Part shown: piece by piece, positions 34,753 through 44,284 of the stretch
How positions within the stretch are numbered: position 1 is the first letter of the stretch
Layout of the letters: each line of letters starts with the position of its first letter
Assembly (NCBI GenBank): GCA_024642115.1
Contig: JAHEBU010000003.1
Coordinates: 1-64,000, forward strand
Reading direction: 5' to 3'
Source: Marivivens sp.
Lineage (GTDB): Bacteria > Pseudomonadota > Alphaproteobacteria > Rhodobacterales > Rhodobacteraceae
DNA: 64,000 nt
The notes under the pieces: model-generated
The model's database searches: none
What the model was told of the DNA's origin: nothing
The model's input: the letters and a program-made list of their open reading frames with translations, nothing else
Program-made: the position numbers and the translations under genes

Positions 34753-35696
34753 GTCCCATTCTGACTGTCACTCTCAATCCCGCGCTCGATATCGCGACTT
34801 CGGTCGGTCACGTGTCGCCGGGGATAAAGCTGCGATGCGCCGCGCCGCAGATGGACCCAGGCGGCGGCGGGTTGAACGTTGCGCGGGCCATTCACCAGCT
34901 CGGCGGGCAGGCCCGGGCCTTTGTGGCTCTTGGCGGTGATACAGGCCGCACGCTCGAACGTCTGATCCGGGAGGCCGGTCTGGACCCGGTCATTTATCCC
35001 GCTCCCGGCGAAACCCGCCAAAGCCTTGCCGTGACGGATCTGGGACTGAACGATCAATTCCGCTTCATGCTTCCGGGGCCGCATTGGTCTGCCGCAGACG
35101 TGGGCGCCGCCTGCGACGCCATCGCGGCCGAGGCGACCGGGGACGGATTTGTTGTCCTGTCAGGTTCTGGTCCCTCGGGTGTGCCACCGGATCTATATGC
35201 CACGCTGGCCGCCCGATTGCAGGCGCAGGGGGCGCAGGTCATCATCGACACCTCTGGGCCGCCTTTGGCGTTTCTGGGCCGGGGACAGCCGAACTGGCCC
35301 TATGTCCTGCGGATGGATCAGGCCGAGGCCGAGGGACTGGCCCTGCGCGCCCTGCCGCTGCGGACCGATACCGCTGCCTTTGGTGCCGAACTGATCGACC
35401 GCAAGGCCGCCGATATCGTCATCATTGCGCGGGGGGCCGAAGGGTCGGTTCTGGTGTCGGCAACCAAACGCCTGCACGTCGCCGCCGCCCGTGTCCCCGT
35501 GCGCAGCAAAGTGGGCGCGGGCGACAGTTTCGTCGGTGGGTTCGTCATGGCTCTTGCGGAGGGTCAGTCGATTGAGACCGCGCTCAGCCATGGGGCCGCC
35601 GCCGCCAGCGCGGCCGTCATGACCGAAGGCACCGAACTTTGCACCCCCGCAGGCTTTGCCGAGGCGCTGCCGCAATGCTTGGTGACGTCGGTTTAG
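34749..35696 (+). CDS. PfkB-family hexose-phosphate kinase (1-phosphofructokinase/LacC type)
   Basis: The 315-residue product begins ILTVTLNPALDI, the LacC/FruK/PfkB start, and has PGGGGLNVARAI (substrate loop) and KVGAGDSFVGGFV (ATP and anion-hole motif with catalytic Asp). This family phosphorylates fructose 6-phosphate, fructose 1-phosphate or tagatose 6-phosphate. No PTS gene is next to it, so PfkB-like fructose 6-phosphate kinase is possible. The start codon is buried in a perfect 12-bp stem, suggesting control at translation. Its stop is one base before the convergent MFS gene end. Confidence 0.88.
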   Translation: MRPILTVTLNPALDIATSVGHVSPGIKLRCAAPQMDPGGGGLNVARAIHQLGGQARAFVALGGDTGRTLERLIREAGLDPVIYPAPGETRQSLAVTDLGLNDQFRFMLPGPHWSAADVGAACDAIAAEATGDGFVVLSGSGPSGVPPDLYATLAARLQAQGAQVIIDTSGPPLAFLGRGQPNWPYVLRMDQAEAEGLALRALPLRTDTAAFGAELIDRKAADIVIIARGAEGSVLVSATKRLHVAAARVPVRSKVGAGDSFVGGFVMALAEGQSIETALSHGAAAASAAVMTEGTELCTPAGFAEALPQCLVTSV

Positions 35697-35697
35697 G

Positions 35698-37182
35698 TTA
35701 CTCTGCCGGGGCTGGACGCGCGACCTGGCCCGCGCCCAGTTGCGGTTCAGGCAGTCGCCAGATCAGCGCCGCCACCGAGGCGAAGGTCACCGTGTTGAAC
35801 AACAGCGCCATCAACAGTGCGTGGCTGAACACCGCGTGAACATCAGTCGCCCCCGGAATCTGTGCGCCAAGCGTGGAAAAGAACAGCTCGCCCATGATGG
35901 CAAGGCCCAGCGCCGCGCCCACCTGCTGAAACGATTGCAGCGCCCCCGAGGCCGATCCCGTATCGCGCCCGCTCACATTGGCAAGCACGGTCTGGAACAG
36001 CGGTGAAATCGCGGTGCCAAGGCCGATCCCGGCAAACAGCAGCGGTCCTGCCAATGCCATCCGCGACAACGGCTCGCCCGCCTCGGGAAGCATGTAGCGC
36101 AGGGCGAACATGCCGCTCGACAACATCAAGGCACCAATGGTGATGCGCTGACGCGGCCAGCGAATGCCCAAACGGCCCGACGCGATCGAGGCGAGCAATA
36201 CGCCCAGCGAAAACGGCACTGTCGTCAGCCCCGATTGCAGCGGCGTCAGCCCGTTTCCGGTTTGCAGGGTGATCGCAAAGACCAGAAAGAACCCCGGCAT
36301 GCCCGCGAACAACAGCATGACCAGCCCGGATCCCCAGACGAAATCCGGGTTCTTGAGGAGCGAGACGGGCAGCAATTGCGCCCCATCCCGCGCCGCCTGC
36401 CGCCGTTCCCACGCCAAAAACAGCGCGGCCATCGGCAAGGCCGCGATCATCATGAGGAAACACCAGACGGGCCAGCCCATCTGCCGTCCTTCGATCAGCG
36501 GGAACAGAACCATCATCAATGCAGCGGCTGCCAGCGCGATCCCTACAAAGTCGATCTTGAGCCCCGACGATCCCGGCAGGTCCGGCACATAGCGCAGTGC
36601 GGCCAGAACGGCGATCACGCCGACCGGCACGTTGACCAGAAAGATCGGCCTCCAGTCCATTCCCCACAGGTCTGCCCCGATCAGCAGACCGCCCAGAACG
36701 GGGCCCGTGACGCTTGCCAGACCGGCGGACAATCCAAACAGTGCAAAGGCCAGACCGCGTTCCTTTGGCGGAAAGATGGCGGGGACGATGGCCAGCGTCT
36801 GCGGCGTCATCATCGCCCCGCCAATCCCCTGCAACACGCGGGCGGCGACCAGTCCGCCGATCGAAGGCGCAAGCCCACACAAGGCCGATCCGATGGTGAA
36901 CACCACCACGCCCGCGATGAACATGCGACGCCGCCCGAACACGTCGCCCATCCGCCCGGCAGGCAGCAGGAACAGGGCAAAGGTCAGGATATAGATCGCC
37001 ACGACCCATTCGATCTGGCTGTCGGTGGCGGCAAAGGCGTCTTTCATCGACGGCAGGGCCACGTTGACGATGGTCACATCGATCAGGTTCATGAAGCCAG
37101 CCACCAATAGGGCGGCCATGGCGATCCAGCGACCCGGAAGAAGGGCGTCGGGCTTAGCTTCGGTCATCTTGAATGCTTTCAT
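35698..37182 (-). CDS. MFS drug exporter, DHA2 (14-TMS) family
   Basis: The 494-residue protein has about 14 hydrophobic segments. Motif A reads GRMGDVFGRRRM, and the DHA2 motif C-like GPVLGGLLIG appears in helix 5. N-terminal NLIDVTIVNVALPSM is typical of EmrB/QacA-type proteins. It probably exports hydrophobic compounds using proton motive force. No membrane-fusion partner or TetR regulator is adjacent. I use the ATG at 37182; one at 37167 is also possible and lacks a better RBS. Confidence 0.88.
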   Translation of the reverse strand: MKAFKMTEAKPDALLPGRWIAMAALLVAGFMNLIDVTIVNVALPSMKDAFAATDSQIEWVVAIYILTFALFLLPAGRMGDVFGRRRMFIAGVVVFTIGSALCGLAPSIGGLVAARVLQGIGGAMMTPQTLAIVPAIFPPKERGLAFALFGLSAGLASVTGPVLGGLLIGADLWGMDWRPIFLVNVPVGVIAVLAALRYVPDLPGSSGLKIDFVGIALAAAALMMVLFPLIEGRQMGWPVWCFLMMIAALPMAALFLAWERRQAARDGAQLLPVSLLKNPDFVWGSGLVMLLFAGMPGFFLVFAITLQTGNGLTPLQSGLTTVPFSLGVLLASIASGRLGIRWPRQRITIGALMLSSGMFALRYMLPEAGEPLSRMALAGPLLFAGIGLGTAISPLFQTVLANVSGRDTGSASGALQSFQQVGAALGLAIMGELFFSTLGAQIPGATDVHAVFSHALLMALLFNTVTFASVAALIWRLPEPQLGAGQVARPAPAE

Positions 37183-37264
37183 ACGGTAGGGGCGCGCGGT
37201 GCGACCCGTTATTCGGTTATCTAGCAGGGGTGCGCGGAATGTCACGCGCGCCAGCGCACAGATG

Positions 37265-37693
37265 TCAGGGCCCGGATACGGGCCATTGTCTGGCCCGATC
37301 GTCCAATCCAGCGCGGACGAGTTCCGCCTGCACGTCTATGTCCGCCCCCGACAGGCGCCCCAGATAAAGTCGGGCATTTCCCGCCTTGTGCTTGCCCAGC
37401 CGGGCAAGACTCTGGTCGAAATTCGCATATCCCGGCATGATGTAGTTCACCATGTTGGCCTTGCGGGGGGAAAACCCGGTTGCGCACATCTGTCCGCTGC
37501 GACCACTTGTTTTTTCATAGTCGTAACGGCCATAGCCCACGATGTTCGGCCCCCACTTGCGCGGGATCCACCCTGTGACCCGGCGGTAAAGCAGATCAAG
37601 GCCAAGGTCATCCACCCGCCGCCCCGCTTCGGACACCGCTGCCAGAAAGGCTCTGACATCGGCGTCTGGTTCGGTCGTTTTCATTTGCGTCAT
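37265..37693 (-). CDS. DUF1801 domain protein
   Basis: The 142-residue product from the ATG at 37693 has the DUF1801 features: WIPRKWGPNIVGYGRYDY, then FSPRKANMVNYIMPGY and LGKHKAGNARLYL. Members of this YdhG-like fold are soluble and not functionally assigned. It stands alone between the MFS and 2OG-oxygenase genes, all on the minus strand. Confidence 0.8.
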   Translation of the reverse strand: MTQMKTTEPDADVRAFLAAVSEAGRRVDDLGLDLLYRRVTGWIPRKWGPNIVGYGRYDYEKTSGRSGQMCATGFSPRKANMVNYIMPGYANFDQSLARLGKHKAGNARLYLGRLSGADIDVQAELVRAGLDDRARQWPVSGP

Positions 37694-37781
37694 CGTCACG
37701 AGAATCTGCCCGATCCGAGCTCGATTCATCCAAAACGTTCTGTCCGGTTCTCTGAGAGCAAGCCTGACCCGCGCCCATACC

Positions 37782-38333
37782 TCAGCGAAAGGCCGGTCCG
37801 TGCGCCCAGATGGTCAGGGAATGGCGTTCACCTTCAGTTACCGACGTAACGCGGTGCAACAGGTAACTGGGAAAGACGGTGGCGTCCCCGCGCCCGGTCG
37901 CAGCGGTCAGGACATGGGCCGAGGGCATCACCTCGAGCTTGCCACCGGCATAACCATCGGGCCGGCTCAGCTGCACCACCATCGTCAGCTTGCGCTTTTG
38001 CGCCAAGGGGCCGTCGCCGACATCGGAGTGCCAGTCGAAATGACCCTCGCGTTCGGCGCCATACCGGGCGACCTGGGCGCTTTCGGCGAATTCTGTGAGG
38101 TCAAAATGAAAGGTGTCGCGGTTTGCTTCACGGGCGATGTCGATGATCCGGTCCATGACCCAGGCCGCCTGCGGCACCTCGTCCAGCCAGACCAGTTCGG
38201 CGCGGCGCAGATTGTGGTCGCGGTTGGCCCCGACCAGCCGGGCATCCCTGGGCGGCGTGCCACGGGCATAGCCCACGATACGGTCACAGTCGGCATCGGA
38301 AAAGGCAGCGTTCACGGTGTGAACTGATATCAT
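37782..38333 (-). CDS. 2OG-Fe(II) oxygenase (prolyl-4-hydroxylase-like)
   Basis: From the ATG at 38333 the product has 183 residues. The iron triad is HFDWHSD (His and Asp) and LLHRVTSVTEGERHSL (distal His and the Arg for 2-oxoglutarate). YAGGKLEV is the typical strand before the distal site. It resembles the prolyl 4-hydroxylase / PiuC-type superfamily. Its substrate is unknown. A longer frame upstream is not supported. Confidence 0.85.
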   Translation of the reverse strand: MISVHTVNAAFSDADCDRIVGYARGTPPRDARLVGANRDHNLRRAELVWLDEVPQAAWVMDRIIDIAREANRDTFHFDLTEFAESAQVARYGAEREGHFDWHSDVGDGPLAQKRKLTMVVQLSRPDGYAGGKLEVMPSAHVLTAATGRGDATVFPSYLLHRVTSVTEGERHSLTIWAHGPAFR

Positions 38334-38636
38334 CTCGGCTCCGGGGACAGGGCGGTCGCAGGGGTCGGGCCGGCATGCGACCTCAACCGTCTGCGGGCAT
38401 CCCGAAGACAAGGGCGTGCATGATCCTGCCGGGCCGGAAAGTAAACACGCCAACGATCATGCGCCCCTCGGCAAGGAGATGGATCATAGCCCTGAACTGG
38501 CACGCCGCGTGATCTGATCCGCCCCGTCAGAGCGCAAAGGAACGAGCCTCAACAACCAGCCCCGAAACCAAGGTCGTCTTGCCAACAAAGTCACGGACCT
38601 GAATGACCGCTGGCGCGTCCAGCAGCCGGTCAAGCG
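38334..38636. other. 303-base region without a convincing gene
   Basis: No gene with coding support or family similarity found. It holds an imperfect inverted repeat (38412-38425 with 38455-38466). The longest frame, on the minus strand, has no start or RBS of its own. It lies downstream of nadE and upstream of the 2OG-oxygenase. Confidence 0.5.
38412..38466. repeat. 12-bp inverted repeat with 29-nt loop
   Basis: GGGCG-tg-CATGATC and GATCATG-CGCCC are complementary over 12 pairs, with a 2-nt bulge in the left arm. It could form the nadE terminator (weak T-run on the minus strand) or a regulatory RNA element before the 2OG-oxygenase gene. Confidence 0.4.
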
Positions 38637-40295
38637 CTATGTGTCGTCCCTGAACCTGTTGACGATCGGATAGCGCCGGTCCAGCCAGAACGCATGTTTG
38701 CTCAGCCTGGTTCCGGGAGCGGACTGGAAACGTTTGTATTCGCTGACATAAATCAGGTGCTCGATCTTCTTGACCGTCGCCCGGTCGTAGCCGGCGGCCA
38801 CGCAATCGGCGACCGAGGCCTCGCCGTCCACCAGCATTTCCAGAATACCGTCCAGGATGTCATAGGGTGGCAGGCTCTGGTCGTCGCGCTGGTCGGGGCG
38901 CAGTTCGGCGCTGGGGGGTTTGTCGATGATCTGCTGCGGGATGACCGCGCCCGCAGGGGCCAGCATCCAGTCGCGGTGATTGTCATTTCGCCAGCGGCAG
39001 GTGGCGAACACCCGCGTCTTGTACATGTCCTTGATCGGGTTGTAGCCGCCCGCCATGTCGCCATAGATCGTGGCATACCCCACGGCGACCTCGGACTTGT
39101 TGCCGGTGGTCAGCAACATCTCGCCAAACTTGTTGGACTGCGCCATGAGAAGGAGGCCGCGCAGGCGGCTCTGGATATTCTCTTCGGTCAGATCCTGCGG
39201 CAGGCCGTCGAACAGATGGGCCAGCGCGCCCGACACTGCCTCGCGCGGTTTGACGATGCTGACGGTGTCGAGTTTGCATCCCAGATTGGCCGCGACCGCC
39301 GCCGCATCGTCGAGCGAGGATTGCGAGGTGTATTCAGAGGGCAGCATGACACAACGTACGTTCTGCGGGCCCAGCGCATCGGCGGCAATGGTCGCCACGA
39401 TTGCACTGTCGATGCCGCCGGACAGACCAAGCAGCACCTTTTTGAACCCGGTCTTGCGCATGTAATCGCGCAAGGTCAGGACCATGGCGCGGTAATCCTG
39501 TTCGATGTCAGTGGGGAAACTGGCCTTTGCCCCCTCGACCGCGACCCAGCCCGCAGGCCCCTGTTCGAAATCCACATGCACGATTGCTTCGTCAAAGACG
39601 GGCAGTTGCACGGCCAACCGGCCACTTGGGTTCAGCACGAAGGACCCGCCATCGAATGCCTGATCGTCCTGCCCGCCCACCATGTTCAGGTACACCAACG
39701 GCACCTCGTTTTCGATCACTCGGGCGACCATCTGGTTCATGCGAACGGGAAACTTGCCCCGGTAATAGGGCGACCCGTTGGGGACCAGCAGGACCTGAGC
39801 GCCACTTTCCACCATGGTTTCGGCCACATCACGGTACCACGCATCCTCGCAGATCGGGCTGCCGATGCGCAGACCGTTGACCGACACCGGCCCCTGTATG
39901 GCGCCGCGGTTGAACTGACGGACCTCGTCAAAGACGTTGTAGTTGGGCAGAAAATGCTTGAGCGCGCGGGCCACCACCTTGCCGCCGATGCAGGTGTGGT
40001 AGGCGTTGTAAAGCCGCCCCCGTTCGGCAAAGGGCCCCCCGATGGCGAGGGCGGGGCCATCGGAACATTCGGCGGCCAGCCGGTCGATCTGCTCCATCGC
40101 TGCCTGATGAAAGGCGGGCTTGAGGACCAGATCCTGCGTGGAATAGCCGGTGATGAACATTTCGGGGAACGCGATCATGTCCGCCCCCGCCGCCTTGGCC
40201 TGCGCCCACGCGTCCCGCGCCTTGGCGGCGTTGCCCGACAAGTCGCCCACGGTCGGGTCAAGCTGGGCAAGGGTCAGGCGAAAGCGGTCGGTCAT
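38637..40295 (-). CDS. nadE: glutamine-dependent NAD+ synthetase
   Basis: I use the ATG at 40295 (AAGG at about 8 bases); a GTG at 40304 is possible. The 552-residue enzyme has an N-terminal nitrilase-type glutaminase domain with Glu in FPEMFITGY, Lys in ALKHFLPNY and Cys in SPICEDAW. The C-terminal synthetase domain has the P-loop SGGIDSA. It converts deamido-NAD to NAD+, completing the pathway that includes NadD at 9.9 kb. Identification is secure. Confidence 0.96.
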   Translation of the reverse strand: MTDRFRLTLAQLDPTVGDLSGNAAKARDAWAQAKAAGADMIAFPEMFITGYSTQDLVLKPAFHQAAMEQIDRLAAECSDGPALAIGGPFAERGRLYNAYHTCIGGKVVARALKHFLPNYNVFDEVRQFNRGAIQGPVSVNGLRIGSPICEDAWYRDVAETMVESGAQVLLVPNGSPYYRGKFPVRMNQMVARVIENEVPLVYLNMVGGQDDQAFDGGSFVLNPSGRLAVQLPVFDEAIVHVDFEQGPAGWVAVEGAKASFPTDIEQDYRAMVLTLRDYMRKTGFKKVLLGLSGGIDSAIVATIAADALGPQNVRCVMLPSEYTSQSSLDDAAAVAANLGCKLDTVSIVKPREAVSGALAHLFDGLPQDLTEENIQSRLRGLLLMAQSNKFGEMLLTTGNKSEVAVGYATIYGDMAGGYNPIKDMYKTRVFATCRWRNDNHRDWMLAPAGAVIPQQIIDKPPSAELRPDQRDDQSLPPYDILDGILEMLVDGEASVADCVAAGYDRATVKKIEHLIYVSEYKRFQSAPGTRLSKHAFWLDRRYPIVNRFRDDT

Positions 40296-40444
40296 CACGG
40301 GCACCTTGGATGGGATCGCGGAGGGTTTACCAGAATGTCCGGCAAGGGAAAGCCGATTGCGGCTCCGATCCCCGCCGACTCTGGTTGTCTGAACCTTTCC
40401 GGTCCTCTAGTCTGCCCATCGCTGACAAAGGGAATACAGGCACC

Positions 40445-41944
40445 ATGAACAGACACGTCCTTGCCATTGGCGTCCTCGCCGTGGGCTTTGGTTTTGCATC
40501 ACAGACCATCGCCCAATCGGTTCAGGTCAAGCAGTATGACGACGGCGGAGTCTATGAAGGCACGTTCGTCAACGGCAAACAGGACGGAACAGGCACCTAC
40601 CGCCTGCCCAACGGATATGAATACACCGGCCAGTGGGTACAGGGCGAGATTCGCGGTCAGGGCACCGCCCGGTTCCCAAATGGGTCGGTCTATGTCGGTG
40701 AATTCGCCGCCGGAAAGCCCGAGGGGCAGGGCAAGATCACCTTTGCCGACGGTGGCACCTACGAAGGCACCTGGTCCGATGGCAAGATCAACGGCACCGG
40801 CATCGCCCACTATGCCAATGGCGTGGTCTACGAAGGCGAATTCCGCAACGCCATGCACAATGGCACCGGCACGATGACCAGCCCGGATGGCTATGTCTAT
40901 GCGGGTCCCTGGGTAAACGGGGTCAAGCAGGGACAGGGCAAGATCACCTATCCCGATGGCGCGATTTACGACGGGATGCTGGAAAACGGTGAACGGCAGG
41001 GCGAAGGCACGCTAACCATGCCGGACGGCCTCACCTACACGGGGACCTGGGTGAACGGCCAGATCGAAGGCAAGGGCCGTCTGGTTCAGGCCAACGGCGA
41101 CATCTACGAAGGAGACCTTGTGGCTGGCCGACGCGAGGGGACGGGGACTGTCACCTATGCCAACGGCGATGTCTATCAGGGCGGCTTTCACGAGGACAAA
41201 CGACACGGTCAGGGCACGTTCCGGGGGGCGGACGGATACGTCTATGTGGGCTCTTGGGTCGCGGGCCAGATCGAAGGGCAGGGTCAGGTCACCTATCCCG
41301 ACGGGTCGGTCTATGTGGGCCAGTTCAAGGCCGATCTGGCCGATGGCAAGGGCAAGATCACCTATCCCGATGGGTCGACCTATGACGGCGACTGGGTCGC
41401 CGGGGTCATCAACGGCACCGGCACGGCCACCTATGCCAATGGGCTGGTCTATGTAGGCGACTTCAAGAATGCCAAGAACGATGGCATGGGCAAGATGACC
41501 TATGCCGACGGCTATACCTACGAAGGCATGTGGAAAGATGGCCAGCGCAACGGGCAAGGCACCGCCACCTATGCAGACGGCACTGTTTATGTGGGCGAAT
41601 TCCTGAACGGTCAGCGGCACGGGCAAGGCAAGATCACCCTGCCCGACAACCCCGCCACCCCTGAGAACGAATCCTTCACCTACGAAGGGGCTTGGGAAAA
41701 CGGCGACATGAGCGGGATGGGCGTGGCCACATATGCCAATGGCGACGTTTACGAAGGCATGTTCAAGGGCGGCCGCCGTCAGGGCGAAGGCACCATGCGC
41801 TTTGCCACGGGTGAAACCGCGACGGGGGAGTGGACGGACGGAACCTTGGCCCCGGCTGACGGGACGACGGCGCCCGCACCTGCGACACCGGACGCCACCC
41901 CGCCTGCCGACGGGGCTGCCCCTGCCGCGCCGGCCGCGAACTAG
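40445..41944 (+). CDS. secreted MORN-repeat protein
   Basis: The 499-residue product has a signal peptide (about residues 1-23). It then has about 19 tandem MORN repeats of roughly 23 residues, each with a YxGxWxxGxxxGxGxxxYxxG pattern. The seventeenth is interrupted by an insertion (LPDNPATPENES), and a Pro/Ala-rich tail follows. MORN repeats form extended beta-hairpin rods that bind lipids or proteins in eukaryotes. Their bacterial role is largely unknown. No enzymatic domain is attached. It is divergent from nadE, and its stop overlaps the end of the convergent ltrA by four bases. Confidence 0.88.
   Translation: MNRHVLAIGVLAVGFGFASQTIAQSVQVKQYDDGGVYEGTFVNGKQDGTGTYRLPNGYEYTGQWVQGEIRGQGTARFPNGSVYVGEFAAGKPEGQGKITFADGGTYEGTWSDGKINGTGIAHYANGVVYEGEFRNAMHNGTGTMTSPDGYVYAGPWVNGVKQGQGKITYPDGAIYDGMLENGERQGEGTLTMPDGLTYTGTWVNGQIEGKGRLVQANGDIYEGDLVAGRREGTGTVTYANGDVYQGGFHEDKRHGQGTFRGADGYVYVGSWVAGQIEGQGQVTYPDGSVYVGQFKADLADGKGKITYPDGSTYDGDWVAGVINGTGTATYANGLVYVGDFKNAKNDGMGKMTYADGYTYEGMWKDGQRNGQGTATYADGTVYVGEFLNGQRHGQGKITLPDNPATPENESFTYEGAWENGDMSGMGVATYANGDVYEGMFKGGRRQGEGTMRFATGETATGEWTDGTLAPADGTTAPAPATPDATPPADGAAPAAPAAN
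40540..41860 (+). repeat. MORN-encoding tandem repeats (~69 bp unit)
   Basis: About 19 units of about 69 bp encode the MORN repeats. Copies are clearly related but diverged at the DNA level, so they are old and selected as protein rather than recent tandem slippage. Confidence 0.75.
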
Positions 41945-43092
41945 GGGGCGGGAGACGCGCCCAGACGGAACCGCACGAGCAACGTGATTACGGCCAACAG
42001 CGCCGAGCCCCACGGCGGGACCCCAAACACAGCGGCGACGGCATAGGCCAGCGCCGCCGCCAACAACACATGGCCCCGCCAGCCGATCCCGGCGAACTGG
42101 TCACGGATGACCCAAAGTGCCCCCAGATAGACCGCAAGGGCCGCGTTGATCCATGCGGCCGCAATCGCTGCGGTCACATGACCATGATGGGTCAACACAT
42201 CCAGATAGGCCCCCAGCCCCGCCGCCAGAACCGCCCCGCCGCCAAACACGAACACATGACCATAGCCCCACAGGAACACGCGCCCGAAATCGGTGCTGTT
42301 CAGATGGTCAGTATCAATAAAGTAGATCCACCACAGCACGAACACGAGGATCAGGGCCGCCACCGCCTCGCGCACAAAGGCCGTGTCGATATGCCCCTCG
42401 TACATATGCCCTACCATCAGGGAAATCGACACGAGGATTTCACCCAGGACGATGATGTTAAGCAGGCCATAGCGTTCCATGATGTGATGCCGATGCCAGG
42501 GCGTTACCCCGGCCCGTTCGGCAATCACGGGAACCGTCCACTCCACCAGAAAACAGAAGATGCCAAAGGCAAAGAACGACGGCGATCCTGGTGCAAAGCC
42601 AAAATACAGGATCGACCACAGGACCTGCGCCACGAATATCCCGCCCGCATAGCGCAACGCGGTCGCCCTGTGTTCCGGCCCGGCGGCGGCTGCCCGTAGC
42701 CACATGGCGATCATCCCCACCCGCATGATGATCCAGCCAAGCAGGCCATAGCCGAAATCGAGCGTCTCCATGATCCTGTCGGCCCCACCCGCAAAGGTCA
42801 GGGCGCCGCCCATGATGAAGATGGTCAGAACCCGAAAAAGCGCGTCGTCGTTGTCAAAGGCCGAGGCAAACCAGGTGAAATTCATCCACGCCCACCAGAT
42901 CGCCAGAAACAGAAAGACGAAATTGGCAAAGGCGGCCAGCCCGTGCCCGTCCGAAATGGCGTGATGCAGACTTTCGGTGACGGCGGCGATGGCCACGACG
43001 CTGACCAGATCAAAGAACAGTTCCAGTTGGGTGGCAGCCCGGTGCGGCTCGTCCGGATCACGGGGCGACAGCGGGACGGTTTGCAGGGACAT
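41941..43092 (-). CDS. low-temperature-requirement A (LtrA) family membrane protein
   Basis: Starting at the ATG at 43092 gives 383 residues with about 10 hydrophobic segments. The family opening ATQLELFFDLVSVVAIAAVT (the ELFFDL block) and WWAWMNFTWFASAFDNDD are clear. The ERYGLLNIIVLGEILVS motif follows later. LtrA was named for a Listeria mutant that grows poorly in the cold, and its molecular role is unsettled. A longer frame upstream has no support. Confidence 0.9.
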   Translation of the reverse strand: MSLQTVPLSPRDPDEPHRAATQLELFFDLVSVVAIAAVTESLHHAISDGHGLAAFANFVFLFLAIWWAWMNFTWFASAFDNDDALFRVLTIFIMGGALTFAGGADRIMETLDFGYGLLGWIIMRVGMIAMWLRAAAAGPEHRATALRYAGGIFVAQVLWSILYFGFAPGSPSFFAFGIFCFLVEWTVPVIAERAGVTPWHRHHIMERYGLLNIIVLGEILVSISLMVGHMYEGHIDTAFVREAVAALILVFVLWWIYFIDTDHLNSTDFGRVFLWGYGHVFVFGGGAVLAAGLGAYLDVLTHHGHVTAAIAAAWINAALAVYLGALWVIRDQFAGIGWRGHVLLAAALAYAVAAVFGVPPWGSALLAVITLLVRFRLGASPAP

Positions 43093-43314
43093 GGGCACCT
43101 CCAGTTTTGCGGCCAAGCCTACCGATGCACGGAAACCGGACCAATCAAACCGACCGAAATAGAGAAAAATTTTCACCTCGTTGTCGAAATTGCACCGGCT
43201 CGCGGCTCTTGAGGTCACAAGGCCCGTTGGGCGGGCCGATCAACGCAGGAGTAACCTTTTGAAGAACCGCAAACGGACCTTGGCCGTGACTTTGTGTCTC
43301 TCTGCCCGTCCGGC

Positions 43315-44284
43315 CGTTGCCGATCCCTTCACCATCCTTATCTCCGAAACCCCCGCACAGATCGACCTGCGCGGCGACGAAGGGGCCGAGAGGCGGGCGT
43401 GATTGGCGGCGGCGCCCCGCTCACCGTCGGCGCCGATAGCCGCACGCCACTGATGCTTCAGACCGTTCTGGAACTGGACGCCGTGCGGATCGGCGCGGCC
43501 TTTGCCATGACACCTACAACGATGGGGCAGCGACTTGTGCGGGCTAAATCCAAAATCCGCGCCGCCGGGATTCCGTTTCAGACGCCAGAACCGGCCGCTC
43601 TCCCCGTCCGCCTGCACGACGTTTTGGCGGCGATCTATGCCACATTTGGGGTCGCTTGGGATCAGGTCGTTGGGGCCGATGACGCGGGTCCTGACGTTGC
43701 GCAAGAAGCGATCTATCTGGCCCGGCTCGTCATCGACCTGATGCCGGGCGAACCCGAACCCAAAGGGCTGCTCGCGCTCATACTCTTTTCCGAGGCGCGG
43801 CGCCGGTCGAGATGGTGCAGGCAGGTATGTGTCGCTCAGGGATCAGGACCGCGCCCAGTGGCAGGGTCCCCTGATAATCGCGGCCAAGGGGCTGTTGACC
43901 GGGGCCGCCAGCCTGCGGCTGTTTGGCAGGTTCCAGATCGATGCGGCGCTGAAATCGCTTCATGTACAGACGCCAACAGGCCGTGACCCGGACCCCCAAC
44001 CTTTGGTCGTGCATTACGATTTGCTGGCTGCTCAAGCCCCCAGTCTAGGTGGTCTGGTCGCCCGCGCCGTCGCCCATGGGCAGTTGCACGGCCTGGAACG
44101 GGGACTCGCGATTCTGGATGACCTCCCACCGGACCGCATCGCCTGCGACCAGCCCTACTGGGCAGCGCGGGCCGAGGTGTTGCGACAGTCAGGTGACACC
44201 AGCGAACACGCAACCCGCGAGCAAGCGATCGACCTGACCGACGACCCGGCGGTCAAGGCGTTCCTGCGCCCCCCAGTCCACTAA
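43315..44284 (+). pseudogene. decayed YCII protein fused to a DUF6596-type sigma factor remnant
   Basis: Three pieces lie in two alternating frames. First, to about 43402, a YCII-like N-terminus (FTILISETPAQIDLR). Second, in another frame to about 43810, a short GVIGGGAPL piece matching the middle of YCII proteins, then directly sigma-factor region 4 (MGQRLVRAKSKIRAAGIPF) and the DUF6596-like C-terminal domain. Third, back in the first frame, GRYVSLRDQDRAQW to the end (PAVKAFLR). YCII genes are commonly followed by this sigma-factor class. Here the end of YCII and the first half of the sigma factor (core-binding region 2) are missing, and there are two frameshifts. A working protein is unlikely. 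Confidence 0.8.

Noticed and set aside
38527-38805. 92-residue minus-strand frame downstream of nadE
   Set aside because: Most of it overlaps nadE in another frame; the unique tail has no start or RBS and no family resemblance.
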